Of a DNA stretch of 59,637 bases, positions 30,626 through 40,174 are shown in pieces. Each line of letters opens with the position of its first letter. Position 1 is the stretch's first letter. The notes under the pieces are model-generated. The model was not told where the DNA came from. It saw nothing but the letters and a program-made list of their open reading frames with translations, and searched no databases. Origin of the DNA: Trichodesmium erythraeum GBRTRLIN201 (lineage in GTDB: Bacteria; Cyanobacteriota; Cyanobacteriia; Cyanobacteriales; Microcoleaceae); contig JAGGDU010000019.1 of the NCBI GenBank assembly GCA_018457135.1, positions 1 through 59,637 on the forward strand. The letters run 5' to 3'. Position numbers and translations under genes: made by a program.

Positions 30626-32995
30626 TTATCTCAATACCTTCCAATTACTAATTTGCCATTTTTGACTTTTACGAACTAAATCATAACGAACAAATAAGTT
30701 TTCATTGTTAGTATTAGTTAATCTACCATTGTCAGAATAAAACTCTACCTTTTCTATCACTTTAGCATCTACTTGAGCGAGATTAGAATTTGTATTACTC
30801 ATCTTTATATTACTTATTTCTAAATCATGCTCATACCTACGGTATGACTTTTCTTGCTTCAGGGCATTAGCTGTAGGTAACCAACGAGAAAGTGCCGGTT
30901 CTACTAAAATATTTGGTAATTGTTCAATTTTATGATTAGGACCAAGAGCAGAAGCCTTGATATCTAACCAACTTTGAATTGTTCGCCTTGCTACTTCTTT
31001 TGTTATCGGTCCTGATGCTGCGAGGTTAACCCGATCAGGTTCTGGGATTTCTATAGGAGGCCTATCCAATTGTATCATCAGTTTTTCTCTTTCCCATCCT
31101 AAAGCATTTACTAACCAGCCGATAGTTTTAATTGTTAACAACCCAATAAATCCTATTAACAAAAATCCCACAATTGCGATTAATATTAAACGACCAAACT
31201 TAACAGGTTCTCTTCTAGCAGAAGTTCTACGTGAACTATGCTCTTGGATAGATTGGGGTAACCCCCCACTCTCAATAGATGTACTTTCATTAAACTCAGG
31301 TAAACCACTTATACTCTTTTCCCTAATTTTTCCTAAATAGTGACTAGAACTCTTAGTAGTTACTTGTTTTGGCCCACCTCTAGTAGATGATGATTTTTCT
31401 AATTCTTGAAGCAACCCATCAGAACTAGCCCCTAGTAAATTAGAACTTCCTTGACTTCCAGAAGCAACAATACCAGTAGCAGTAGCATCTACCCGAGAAA
31501 TATCTTTATCCTCCAAATCTGATACATTCAACTTCTCAAGTTCCTTGGGGTCGAACATTTGTTTTTTATTGTGATTACTACGACGAGGCTGAACGACTAC
31601 CCATTGATTAGCTACCTCTGCTTCTGTAGGTAAAGCTTCTAGATAAGCTTGAACATGTTGATCTGCAAAATAATCTTTCAAAGAAGCTGACTTGTCAGAC
31701 AAATCACGGAAATGTGGAAAAACCTCCTCTGTCAACCAATGTTCAGCATAGAGACATAGACCTGGCAATAAATCTGGAGATTGTTGAGAATTTTCTTTAA
31801 TAAAGGATAGAGGTTCATTTTCATGGCTAAGTTCTAATGAACGACTAGCTTCTTCAGTTTGCCCTAAAAGTAAAGCACAGACAGATTTCTCTAAATTTAC
31901 ATCTTGACTCCGACCCAATTGCATTAACATCAACTTAGCTTTACGAATAAAGGCTGGTTGTTTTTGAGCAAACCCTTGAGCTAAAAAAGTATAAACCGCT
32001 AGATATGCACCAACTGCGGAAGGGCGAAGGGCTTCTGCCTCAAATAACTTCTTTTGCTCTGCTGTAGTTAAGTATTGACGTAGCTGCTGAACAAACTTTA
32101 GAAAATCTTCTATCCCAAGTCCAGAGCTATCTTCACCTTGACCATCAATTCCTCCCCGTTCATTGAGCATATCTTGAAGAATTTCTAGTCCACGGCTACG
32201 GTCTAGAGCTATTTCCTCTGGTAGTGCTATTAGCTCCATTATTCTATAAGGACGTAGCTTATAAAGGTCAGCTTGTATCTCTCCTCGTATTTGGACAAAT
32301 AGGTTTTCTCGTAGCAATAACCCTAGGCCAGCCTCTAAAGCTGTAGCTGCACTTTCGTATTGTCCTTGTTGCCATTCCTCTCTGCCCAATTCTAAATTTG
32401 CTAGAGCAACTGTAAGGACAACATCTGGCAAAACTAATGCTGGGTCTCCAAAACGTCCATCTTTAATAGTTATACTATTGTTAAGAAGATAAGGGTGAGT
32501 TATTTTTAATACTAGCTCATATTCTCCTAGCTCATGTAAAATTAGGATGGCTCCCACAAATTGTGGATATTCTATTTCTATACTAGGGGTATTAGAATGA
32601 AAATCAGAGGCAGCTTTAGTCTCTCTGTTTTGATAACTTGTCCTTTTTTTTAACTGTTTAGAAGCTATTTCCGGAAGAACTTCTCTAGTCTCCTTAAGTG
32701 TGGTTTCTTTTTCTTGTGCTTGATCAAAATTTATCTGAGAACTTGGATTGAGTTCTTCTACTATTGGCTCGTAGGTTTTAGCTAAAAAGTTACCATCATA
32801 GGTTTGACGTTGTTCAGGATCGCAAAGAACAGCATAAGCCTCATCTATAAGCTGTTTACGAGCAACTATTGTGGCTTCAGAATACTCCCTTCTAGGAAAC
32901 TGCTGAGTGCGGTCTTGATGTGCCTGCCGCAACTGTTCAGCAGTAGCCTGAATTGGTAAACCTAAAATTCGATAATAATCTAATGGAATCCGCAC
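30626..32995 (-). CDS. ftn2: Cell division protein Ftn2/ZipN (ARC6 homologue)
   Basis: Ftn2 anchors and organises the FtsZ ring at the membrane in cyanobacteria; ARC6 does so in chloroplasts. The protein has 789 residues from a GTG start at 32995, preceded by AGGA, giving MRIPLDYYRILGLPIQATAE as in relatives. An upstream TTG at 33010 is in frame but less likely. An N-terminal J-like domain (about 1-65) includes IDEAYAVLCDPEQRQTYDG. A long helical cytoplasmic part follows. One membrane segment lies near residues 615-640 (LILIAIVGFLLIGFIGLLTI). The C-terminal periplasmic domain (IMS/DUF4101) ends KWQISNWKVLR. It is divergent from pdhA. Confidence 0.93.
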   Translation of the reverse strand: MRIPLDYYRILGLPIQATAEQLRQAHQDRTQQFPRREYSEATIVARKQLIDEAYAVLCDPEQRQTYDGNFLAKTYEPIVEELNPSSQINFDQAQEKETTLKETREVLPEIASKQLKKRTSYQNRETKAASDFHSNTPSIEIEYPQFVGAILILHELGEYELVLKITHPYLLNNSITIKDGRFGDPALVLPDVVLTVALANLELGREEWQQGQYESAATALEAGLGLLLRENLFVQIRGEIQADLYKLRPYRIMELIALPEEIALDRSRGLEILQDMLNERGGIDGQGEDSSGLGIEDFLKFVQQLRQYLTTAEQKKLFEAEALRPSAVGAYLAVYTFLAQGFAQKQPAFIRKAKLMLMQLGRSQDVNLEKSVCALLLGQTEEASRSLELSHENEPLSFIKENSQQSPDLLPGLCLYAEHWLTEEVFPHFRDLSDKSASLKDYFADQHVQAYLEALPTEAEVANQWVVVQPRRSNHNKKQMFDPKELEKLNVSDLEDKDISRVDATATGIVASGSQGSSNLLGASSDGLLQELEKSSSTRGGPKQVTTKSSSHYLGKIREKSISGLPEFNESTSIESGGLPQSIQEHSSRRTSARREPVKFGRLILIAIVGFLLIGFIGLLTIKTIGWLVNALGWEREKLMIQLDRPPIEIPEPDRVNLAASGPITKEVARRTIQSWLDIKASALGPNHKIEQLPNILVEPALSRWLPTANALKQEKSYRRYEHDLEISNIKMSNTNSNLAQVDAKVIEKVEFYSDNGRLTNTNNENLFVRYDLVRKSQKWQISNWKVLR

Positions 32996-33222
32996 AGTGC
33001 ATTTCCTCAAAGGGGAGTTACTATACTAATTAATAATATCGCTTCTTACTTACTAACAGAGGCTTTATATTATTCTACAGCATTTTTTGTCATAAAACCA
33101 GTAAAATTTGTTTGCTGTAAGACACCATTCCCATATAAGCTAATAATTATAAGGTCATTTTAGACTTTTGCAAAACATTACACAAAATTTATCGCTTATT
33201 ATACTACCTTAGGATGTATAAA
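32996..33222. promoter_or_regulatory. Divergent promoter region of ftn2 and pdhA
   Basis: About 230 bp separate the two divergent starts. Both promoters must lie here; no specific box is assigned. Confidence 0.4.
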
Positions 33223-34254
33223 ATGATCCAAGAACGCACCGTACCTAAATTTGATACTAATAGTGTAAAAATCACTAAGGAAAAAGCATTAATTCTATAT
33301 GAAGATATGGTTTTAGGGCGCTTATTTGAAGATAAGTGTGCTGAAATGTATTACCGAGGCAAAATGTTTGGCTTTGTCCATCTTTATAATGGACAAGAAG
33401 CAGTTTCTTCCGGTGTAATTAAAGCTATGCGTCAAGATGAAGATTTTGTTAGTAGCACCTATAGAGACCACGTTCATGCTCTAAGTGCTGGTGTACCTGC
33501 ACGAGAAGTAATGGCTGAATTATTTGGCAAAGCTACAGGTTGTTCTAAAGGTCGTGGTGGTTCGATGCATATGTTCTCAGCTACGCATAATCTATTAGGG
33601 GGTTATGCTTTTGTTGCTGAAGGTATTCCTGTCGCGACTGGGGCAGCTTTTCAGAGTAAATATCGTCGGGAAACTATGGGAAATCAAGCGGCTGACCAAG
33701 TAACGGCTTGTTTCTTTGGAGATGGAGCTTGTAATAATGGTCAGTTTTTTGAATGCCTAAATATGGCTGCACTGTGGAAACTACCAATTATTTATGTAGT
33801 AGAAAATAACAAATGGGCAATTGGTATGGCTCACGAACGCGCTACTTCTGAACCGGAAATTTATAAAAAAGCTCATGCTTTTGGCATGGTAGGTGTAGAA
33901 GTTGATGGTATGGATATATTAGCAGTACATTCTGCTGCTCAAGAGGCTGTTGCTCGGGCTCGTGCTGGCGAAGGACCAACTTTAATTGAAGCTTTGACTT
34001 ATCGTTTTCGAGGACATTCTTTGGCAGACCCTGATGAATTAAGAGATCAAGAAGAAAAGCAATATTGGTTTTCTCGTGACCCCATTAAAAAATTTACAAC
34101 TTACTTAACAGAAAATAATTTGGTAGATGTTGCAGAATTAGTGGCAATTGATAAAAAGATTGAGAATTTAATTACTGAAGCTGTTGATTTTGCTACAAAT
34201 AGTCCAGAACCAGGTTCAGATGAACTATATCGGTATATTTTTGCAGAGGATTAG
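33223..34254 (+). CDS. pdhA: Pyruvate dehydrogenase E1 component, alpha subunit
   Basis: This is the thiamine-diphosphate-binding half of E1. The ATG at 33223 is preferred over one at 33214 because AGGA sits 8 nt before it and relatives start MxQERT. The protein has 343 residues. Motifs include [18 protein letters not shown], the helix [10 protein letters not shown], and the thiamine-diphosphate motif [20 protein letters not shown] with [11 protein letters not shown] conserved phosphorylation-loop-like segment, [15 protein letters not shown], is also present. It works with PdhB, encoded at 11838-12821. Confidence 0.96.
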   Translation: MIQERTVPKFDTNSVKITKEKALILYEDMVLGRLFEDKCAEMYYRGKMFGFVHLYNGQEAVSSGVIKAMRQDEDFVSSTYRDHVHALSAGVPAREVMAELFGKATGCSKGRGGSMHMFSATHNLLGGYAFVAEGIPVATGAAFQSKYRRETMGNQAADQVTACFFGDGACNNGQFFECLNMAALWKLPIIYVVENNKWAIGMAHERATSEPEIYKKAHAFGMVGVEVDGMDILAVHSAAQEAVARARAGEGPTLIEALTYRFRGHSLADPDELRDQEEKQYWFSRDPIKKFTTYLTENNLVDVAELVAIDKKIENLITEAVDFATNSPEPGSDELYRYIFAED

Positions 34255-34517
34255 TTAGTCGGATTATTGATTTAATTTTCATTAAGCTTGATGTCAAAAT
34301 CAAGCAATTTTATTTCTTATTAAAATAGGACTAAAAATCTTTTCGGAAGCTAAATTATTCATAGATATAACACCATAATTTTTAATTTACCGTAAGGTAA
34401 ATTTATGGTGGTCAATTAGTAGGAATTAATGTTCCATTAATTGATAAGTATAGGCTTTTTACTCCCTCTGGATTAATGGTAAAACTATAACTTGTAAAAG
34501 TTGTCATAGTAAACAAG
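34255..34517. other. Short spacer after pdhA
   Basis: No gene is seen. A weak inverted repeat, TTTACCGTAAGGTAAAT (34386-34402), lies in the spacer and could form a hairpin. Confidence 0.4.
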
Positions 34518-35425
34518 TATATTCATTTAACTTAAGAATTAAACAAAAAGAGCATGAGATTGAAAAGAGAAGGTATGGGAGTAGAAATCATGGCTTGTGG
34601 TTTAGATTTAAGACAAAAATTAATAGTAATAATAGAAAATGGCGGTAGAGTCACCAAAGTGGCGCAAGTGTTTGGAATACGAAGAGGGTCAATATAAAGA
34701 TGGCTCAAGAGAAAGGCAATGGCAGCAACAAAGGTAAAATATATCTAGCGTTCCCTAGATACAAGAAAATCCAGAAGCTAGATTAAAACAGAGAGCTAAA
34801 AAATACTGCAATTTTTAAGGACATCAAAAAAATGAAAATGACCAGAAAAAAAGAAGCACGTTATCGCGCAAAGAAGTAGATAATAATGGATAAAATATTA
34901 TTAGGATTTACTGAAATTAATCAAAATATATGATGGTAAAAGTTTAGTATTCGTTTTGGAGTCAGGAATTGAAGAATTTCTAAATTGTATTTATGTGTAG
35001 TTAAAAAGAGGGAAAAAAATTTTTGGAGATAGGCAAGGAAAGAGGAAAAAAGAGAAAACTTAGTCCTTGGTAGAATAAAATGAAAAAAAGATTTAATCCC
35101 ACCAATAATATTCACAGGAAGTTTAAATGCAGAAGGTTTGGAAGGCTGGTTATTCATATATTGATAACCATCATTAACTATCACATCAGTTTTGGTTATA
35201 GATAATGCACCAATTCATCGAAAAATAGTTATTAAAAAAATAGTTGAAGATGGAAATCATCAGGTCATATTCCTCCCTAAGTATTCTCATGATTTGAAGG
35301 ATATTAAAAATAATTTTAGTGTCTTAAAGAGAGCAAAATGTATGCTAATTCAAATACAGCCTTAGATGAAATTATCTGTGATTATTGTGTGGCTGAATGT
35401 CTCATGCTTAACTTAAATAAGTATA
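34518..35425 (+). mobile_element. Decayed IS630-family element, copy B
   Basis: The 908-bp element lies between imperfect 27-bp inverted ends at 34518-34544 and 35399-35425, again tipped by TA. The transposase start MACGLDLRQKLIVIIENG and then VTKVAQVFGIRRGSI are readable, followed by stops and frameshifts. The tail has SNTALDEIICDYCVAECLML. It is the closest relative of copy C (46187-47152), on the opposite strand, and more distant from copy A (8896-9848). The ORFs at 34921-35184 and 35338-35523 are parts of this relic or its antisense. Confidence 0.8.
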
Positions 35426-35852
35426 AATATTATTATAACTATTTCCTGTTTTTTGTTCCTATTTCTTGTAAGTATCCAGATTTAAATTTTTATAAAAATA
35501 AAGCAATTACTAGAGTTAGATAATAGTTTTATTCATAATTTTTAATTTTCTTTAGAGATTAATAGCAAATTGGGGTATGTAAAGTATGCTTATCCCATGG
35601 CTTAATCTTTATATTTAGCAAAATGGCTGTAACTTGAAAAAAATACCCTTTCAATATTTTACGAGCTTGGTATAGTTTATCCTTTAAAATAATTAGTTAA
35701 TAACTTATAGATTATAGCTAATTGCTAACAAATTTCATGCTTACACTTTTCCCTAATGTCTATAATTATTGATTAACTAACCAGTATTTTTAACTTTAAT
35801 TTTTTAATTTTTTTTGTATTAGTTATTACTATACCAAAAATACTTTTTTTAC
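35426..35852. other. Spacer before the TerD gene pair
   Basis: No gene is seen; it is AT-rich and lies downstream of the first TerD gene, where its transcription terminator is expected. Confidence 0.35.
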
Positions 35853-36428
35853 TCATGAGTAAACGTATTTATCTACAAAAGTTTGTAAACCAGTATTGTA
35901 TCCTGTTCCGACTGCTTGAAATCTCCATTCACTATTTTTCTTATAAAGACGACCAAATTCTATAGCAGTTTCTCTCGAAAAATCTTCTTCTAATTCATAC
36001 TTTGTTATTTCTTCTTGAGTGTTTAAGTCATAAACTCTAATAAAAGAATTTTTAACTTGCCCAAAATTTTGCCTTCTTTTTTCTGCTTCATGGATAGTTA
36101 CAACAAAAAGTAGTTCTTCAATACTCAAATTAACATTAGTTAAATCTATTTCTATTGTTTCATCATCCTGTTTCCCCTCTCCAGTTCTGTTATCTCCCCA
36201 ATGCTTTACTGAACCATCTGGAGATTTTAAATTATTGTAGAAAACAAAGTATTCATCTTCTGGAATTTTTCCATTATCTCCTAACATAAATACAGAGACA
36301 TCTAAATCAAATTCCGTACCTGTATCAGTAGGATTAACGTCCCATCCCAAACCAATAGCTACTTTTGTTAACCCTGGTGTATCCTTAGAAAGATTAATTC
36401 TGTGACCTTTACTGAGTTTAACAGACAT
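35853..36428 (-). CDS. TerD-family calcium-binding stress protein, paralogue 1
   Basis: This protein has 191 residues. It opens MSVKLSKGHRINLSKD and then GLGWDVNPTDTGTEFDLDVS, the start of the TerD fold. The acidic residues of the two calcium sites lie in FDLDVSVFML and near GDNRTGEGKQDDE. The end reads FSRETAIEFGRLYKKNSEWR. TerD proteins are cytoplasmic and linked to tellurite, phage and general stress responses; the exact reaction is unknown. Ribosome binding site GAGAGGG precedes the ATG. A close paralogue lies at 37440-38009 on the same strand, and a divergent one at 47304-47906. Confidence 0.9.
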   Translation of the reverse strand: MSVKLSKGHRINLSKDTPGLTKVAIGLGWDVNPTDTGTEFDLDVSVFMLGDNGKIPEDEYFVFYNNLKSPDGSVKHWGDNRTGEGKQDDETIEIDLTNVNLSIEELLFVVTIHEAEKRRQNFGQVKNSFIRVYDLNTQEEITKYELEEDFSRETAIEFGRLYKKNSEWRFQAVGTGYNTGLQTFVDKYVYS

Positions 36429-37056
36429 TGATTTTCCCTCTCTTAATAAATAACTTTAATAATCCTTGAAAAAGATAATTTATATTAGTTTTGATTCATC
36501 ATAATTATACTAAAATAATTTCAGTTATCAGTTATTAATACCTTGCATTTTAGTAGAAGGCTTTAAATGCTGAATTTTATTTTTGTATCTCTTTTCAAGG
36601 GGAGTCTTGACTCCTTATTTTTTTGTGATCATAATTCATAAGACTCAAGTTTAGCAAATAGCAGATTAATTAAACTTTGAGTTGAAGTAATATCTATAGC
36701 AATATGAAATGATTAGTAAAAAAAATTGTAAGAGTTTAGTTTCTAAGTCCCATTTGCGCTTTAGTTTACATAGCACACGCTTTAACTATAAAATATAACA
36801 ACCTATAGGCGAATTGCTTTACAAAAAAATTGGGTCTAAAGCATTATCCATAAGCAGTCGACTTTTTAGTTATTTTTTTAATATATATGTTAGCCTAAAT
36901 TTTAATTAATTAGGGCTGTCTAATTAATTCTCAAAGCATTGAAACAAATGTTGCTCAAGCAAAATTCTGAATGGGTGAAAAGTAGTATGATTTTTGTAGC
37001 TCAAGATAATGTATAGATATTATTTCAGGCATCTAAGAATAAAAATCAATGGCTCT
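36429..37056. other. Spacer between TerD paralogues, left part
   Basis: No gene is seen. The promoter of the first TerD gene should lie directly upstream of 36428. Confidence 0.35.
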
Positions 37057-37112
37057 TTGCCTCTGTGCCTCCGTGCCTCCGTGTCTTTGCGCTTCTGTGT
37101 CTCTGCGCCTCC
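37057..37112 (+). repeat. Short tandem repeat, 8-bp period, pyrimidine/GT rich
   Basis: About six imperfect copies of GYGYCTCY run in a row (GTGCCTCC, GTGCCTCC, GTGTCTTT, GCGCTTCT, GTGTCTCT, GCGCCTCC). Short tandem repeats of this look are common in filamentous cyanobacteria. It differs sharply in base composition from its surroundings. Confidence 0.7.
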
Positions 37113-37164
37113 ATAATTCCGTACTGACCTCCAACAAACCTCACTCCATTAGACAATAGATGGG

Positions 37165-37360
37165 CTAACCCTAATTATTCCCGGGTGGGCAGTCTGGGAC
37201 AAAAAACGGACTTACCAGGCAAGGGACTTGACTAGCATCAACTTTTGCCCTCGCGACAAATTATACAAGGCCTATAAAACGTCAACCCAGATGGGAACTT
37301 CTGCTCACAAAAACCTCCCCGCGCCTAACAACCAGGGAGGATGTCAACTATTAAGAATTC
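37165..37360. repeat. GC-rich structured island, possible end or non-autonomous copy of an IS200/IS605-type element
   Basis: About 195 bp are far richer in GC than the flanks. The right end holds a hairpin (CCTCCCC ... GGGAGG at about 37314-37340) followed by GATGTCAA. A hairpin followed by GATGTCAA resembles the right ends of IS200/IS605-type elements, where a TnpB guide RNA is also encoded. Internal short complements (GGGTGGGCAGTCTGGGA, CAACCCAGATGGG) suggest more RNA structure. No tnpB frame is adjacent. The element assignment is inference. Confidence 0.45.
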
Positions 37361-37439
37361 ACTATAGCAATTCCCGTACTAATAAGTTAGAAAATTCATT
37401 TTTTTAGTAGTAACTTGATAAAGGCTATAAATAAATTAA

Positions 37440-38009
37440 TTAGTTATATTTTTGTACAAAACTTTCTAAGCCAGAATTATAACCTTCTCCTACAGCTTGA
37501 AATCTCCATTCACTATTTTTTTTATACAGTTTCCCAAACTCTATAGCTGTTTCCCTAGAAAAGTCTTCTTCTAGTTCATACTTAGTTACTTCTTCTTCAT
37601 TTTCCTCATCATAAATTCTGATGTAAGAATTTCTCACTTGCCCAAAATTTTGCCTTCTTTTTTCTGCTTCATATATAGTAACAACAAAAATAATTTCTTC
37701 AATTATCGAATCAACCTTTAATAAATCTATAGTAATAGTCTCATCATCTCCCTCTCCTTTTCCTGTACGACTATCTCCCATAGACTCTACTGAACCATCA
37801 GGAGATTTAAGATTATTGTAAAAAACAAAGTATTTCTCTTGAGGAATTTTGCCACTTGCTCCTAACATAAACACAGAAACATCAAGGTCAAAATCTGAAC
37901 CTGTATCTGAAACATTTACATCCCATCCTAAACCTGCTACAACTTTTTTCATTCCAGGCGCTTCTTTAGATAGACTAATTCTTTCACCCTTGCTGAGATT
38001 AATACTCAT
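37440..38009 (-). CDS. TerD-family calcium-binding stress protein, paralogue 2
   Basis: This protein has 189 residues and is strongly similar to the TerD gene at 35853-36428 along its whole length. It shows GLGWDVNVSDTGSDFDLDVS, the acidic GKGEGDDETITIDL segment, the shared EAEKRRQNFGQVRNSYIR, and the end FGKLYKKNSEWRFQAVGEG. A GAGG ribosome binding site lies about 10 nt before the ATG. The pair most likely arose by duplication; the intervening 1 kb was later filled with repeats. The plus-strand ORF at 37849-38040 is a shadow. Confidence 0.9.
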   Translation of the reverse strand: MSINLSKGERISLSKEAPGMKKVVAGLGWDVNVSDTGSDFDLDVSVFMLGASGKIPQEKYFVFYNNLKSPDGSVESMGDSRTGKGEGDDETITIDLLKVDSIIEEIIFVVTIYEAEKRRQNFGQVRNSYIRIYDEENEEEVTKYELEEDFSRETAIEFGKLYKKNSEWRFQAVGEGYNSGLESFVQKYN

Positions 38010-38749
38010 AAATATTTCCTCAATTTATTTACTATTTTGAACTATTTTCCAAAACTTTTTAAGTATGGGATTTTTACACAACCTGCTATATAAGGGAAAA
38101 AATTTGGTTTGAACGTCAAAGAAAATTGTCATTCTAAATTCCCACATTTAAGCAATGATAATTATTCTTTGATAATGATTATAGATATATAGCAATCCTA
38201 AATCATTATTGAATTTATTAAATATTTGCAACAGCAAAGACTAAGAAAAAAATGTGCAATATTTCGGGATAGAGGCACTGATAATAATTTGATATAATTG
38301 TAAGAATATTTGATGACAATTAATCAAAATTTATCAGAAGAGGAATGGTTAATAAATTTTACAAGGTTTCCCCCGAATACCCCTGAACAAAACTCTATAG
38401 AAGATATTTAGTTTCCAGCCCAAAATTTTATAAAACAATCTTATCATTGTTGCAGTTCTTTGAAAATAGTTAAGTAGCTATTGAAGTTTCTTGGGCTATG
38501 GTCAAATATTCGACTTTCCTAAACTTTATAAGTATAGAATTTTGGCATAACCAATGAGCTGATTGATATAAATCTTATTTTCATTTGAGGAATTATAGAT
38601 TTTTAAGGAATAGAGAATAGGAAGTAGAAAATAGAGAACAGAAAATAGGAAATAGGGAAAAATTGTACCTGAGAAAAATAAAAAGTGCTATTTACTAAAC
38701 TTTCAAGGAAGAGTCAAGTTATCAAATCAAATGTTTAAATCCTTGCCTA
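38010..38749. other. Spacer with purine-rich repeats
   Basis: No gene is seen. At about 38608-38660, GAATAG/GAAAATAG units repeat imperfectly. The promoter of the second TerD gene should lie next to 38009. Confidence 0.4.
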
Positions 38750-39065
38750 CTAAACCAATAAAATTAGGTATAAAAGGCTTTCCCAAATCAATATATGAGG
38801 AAAACCTAGATTTATAGATAACTCTTACATCTTTGTAAGTGAAATTCTTACCACCTTGTTGTTGGTTTGACAACCTAGGCAACGGGTTAGAGACTTAGCA
38901 TTAATCCCCGAAGTTGCTCTAAAGAAGGTCAAAGTCTTAGCTATCATTTGTAGTGAGACTTCTGGCAGAGACTGACAAGTTAAGGAATAGAAAGGTATAG
39001 CAGTCCAAGCATAGGTTAAGACATCAATTTTGGCTTTTCCCAAATCTGGAATAATTCAGCGTCCT
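38750..39065 (+). mobile_element. Fragment of a group II intron (5' domain I region)
   Basis: The plus strand matches, with many changes, the sense strand of the dnaN introns near their 5' end. Shared blocks are CAATATATGAGGAAAACCT, then GATAACTCTTA, then GTGAAATTC, then CACCTTGTTGTTGG, in the same order as in intron 1. The intron start GTGCGAC and the 3' domains V and VI are not seen, so it cannot splice. It lies downstream of def. The minus-strand ORF at 38825-39043 is antisense to it and not a gene. Confidence 0.7.
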
Positions 39066-39133
39066 AAGCTTTTTTTCTATTGCTATAAAGATTTTGCTGA
39101 ATACTACGGAAATGCTCTGTTAATTCCTATATC

Positions 39134-39667
39134 CTAATTCCTTAATTGAATAATTTGTTTCTGATATTCATCTTCTGTGATTAAATCTGTGGTACTTTCT
39201 ACACGATCTAAAAATACTAGACCTTCTAAATGATCGTATTCATGCTGAAAAATTCTAGCAACAAAATCTGTTAATTCTTGTCTTTCTAGTTTTCCTTCTC
39301 GATTAGTATATTCTACATTTATTACTCTATATCTTGGTACTAAACCCCTAATTCCTGGTATACTTAAACAACCTTCCCATCCTTTGACTCTATCTTCTGA
39401 ATGAGATATTAATCTAGGGTTTATCATAGCTATTGGCTCCATTTTTGGAGCATTGGGATATCTAATATTTGGTCTTGAGGCAATAATAAATAAGCAATCA
39501 CTAATTGAAACTTGTGGAGCAGCAATTCCCACACCATTTGTTTCAATTACTGTAAAAATTAAATTATCAATTAGTTGCTGTACATTTTGATCCAAAATAT
39601 TATTAACAGTTTGAGCTTGATATCGTAATATCTTATTGCCTAACTGAGCTACTTGTAAGACTTCCAT
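39134..39667 (-). CDS. def: Peptide deformylase
   Basis: This enzyme removes the formyl group from the N-terminal methionine of new proteins. The ATG at 39667 is chosen because GGAGG lies 8 nt upstream of it; a GTG at 39682 is in frame but has no such site. The protein has 177 residues. All three family motifs are present: GVGIAAPQ (45-52), EGCLS with zinc ligand Cys100, and QHEYDH with His142, catalytic Glu143 and His146. It appears to be transcribed alone. Confidence 0.95.
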   Translation of the reverse strand: MEVLQVAQLGNKILRYQAQTVNNILDQNVQQLIDNLIFTVIETNGVGIAAPQVSISDCLFIIASRPNIRYPNAPKMEPIAMINPRLISHSEDRVKGWEGCLSIPGIRGLVPRYRVINVEYTNREGKLERQELTDFVARIFQHEYDHLEGLVFLDRVESTTDLITEDEYQKQIIQLRN

Positions 39668-39682
39668 TATTTTTTCCTCCAC

Positions 39683-40174
39683 TAATTTTTATTACTGGAG
39701 AGTACAAAGTTATCCTAAAAAACTATTAACTTTAAAGGCTGAAAGTATGATAGGACTTTGCTTACACCATTTACAGTTAAGATTGAAAGTTTCTAATCTT
39801 GAGATAGCTGTAAGCCAAGGCTCGCAATAGTTATGGGAATAATTTCCCATTGTCTAGTTTATTATCCATACTCATCAAAAAAAAGAAATAAATAGAGGCC
39901 AGTCAAATCATCATCTTTACCTAGTTTAGCTGCAACTATACATTCTATTTTTTTCTTTGAACTGTGAATGTTAAGCACTTAAACACTCATGCAAGCATCG
40001 GCTAATTTTATGTGAGATATATAGTATAAGAGATTAAGCTTAACAAAATGTATAATTAATTTTGTGTATTTATTCATCTTTAACTTTGTGCTAGTTCATC
40101 CTCACAACAATATCTCTGTCAGACTTGTCTCTATGAATAATATTTTAAAAGATTCTTTCATTATAATTTCCAAA
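39683..40174. other. Spacer between def and the Deg protease gene
   Basis: No gene is seen in about 490 bp. It should hold the def promoter and the terminator of the protease gene, neither clearly visible. Confidence 0.35.
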
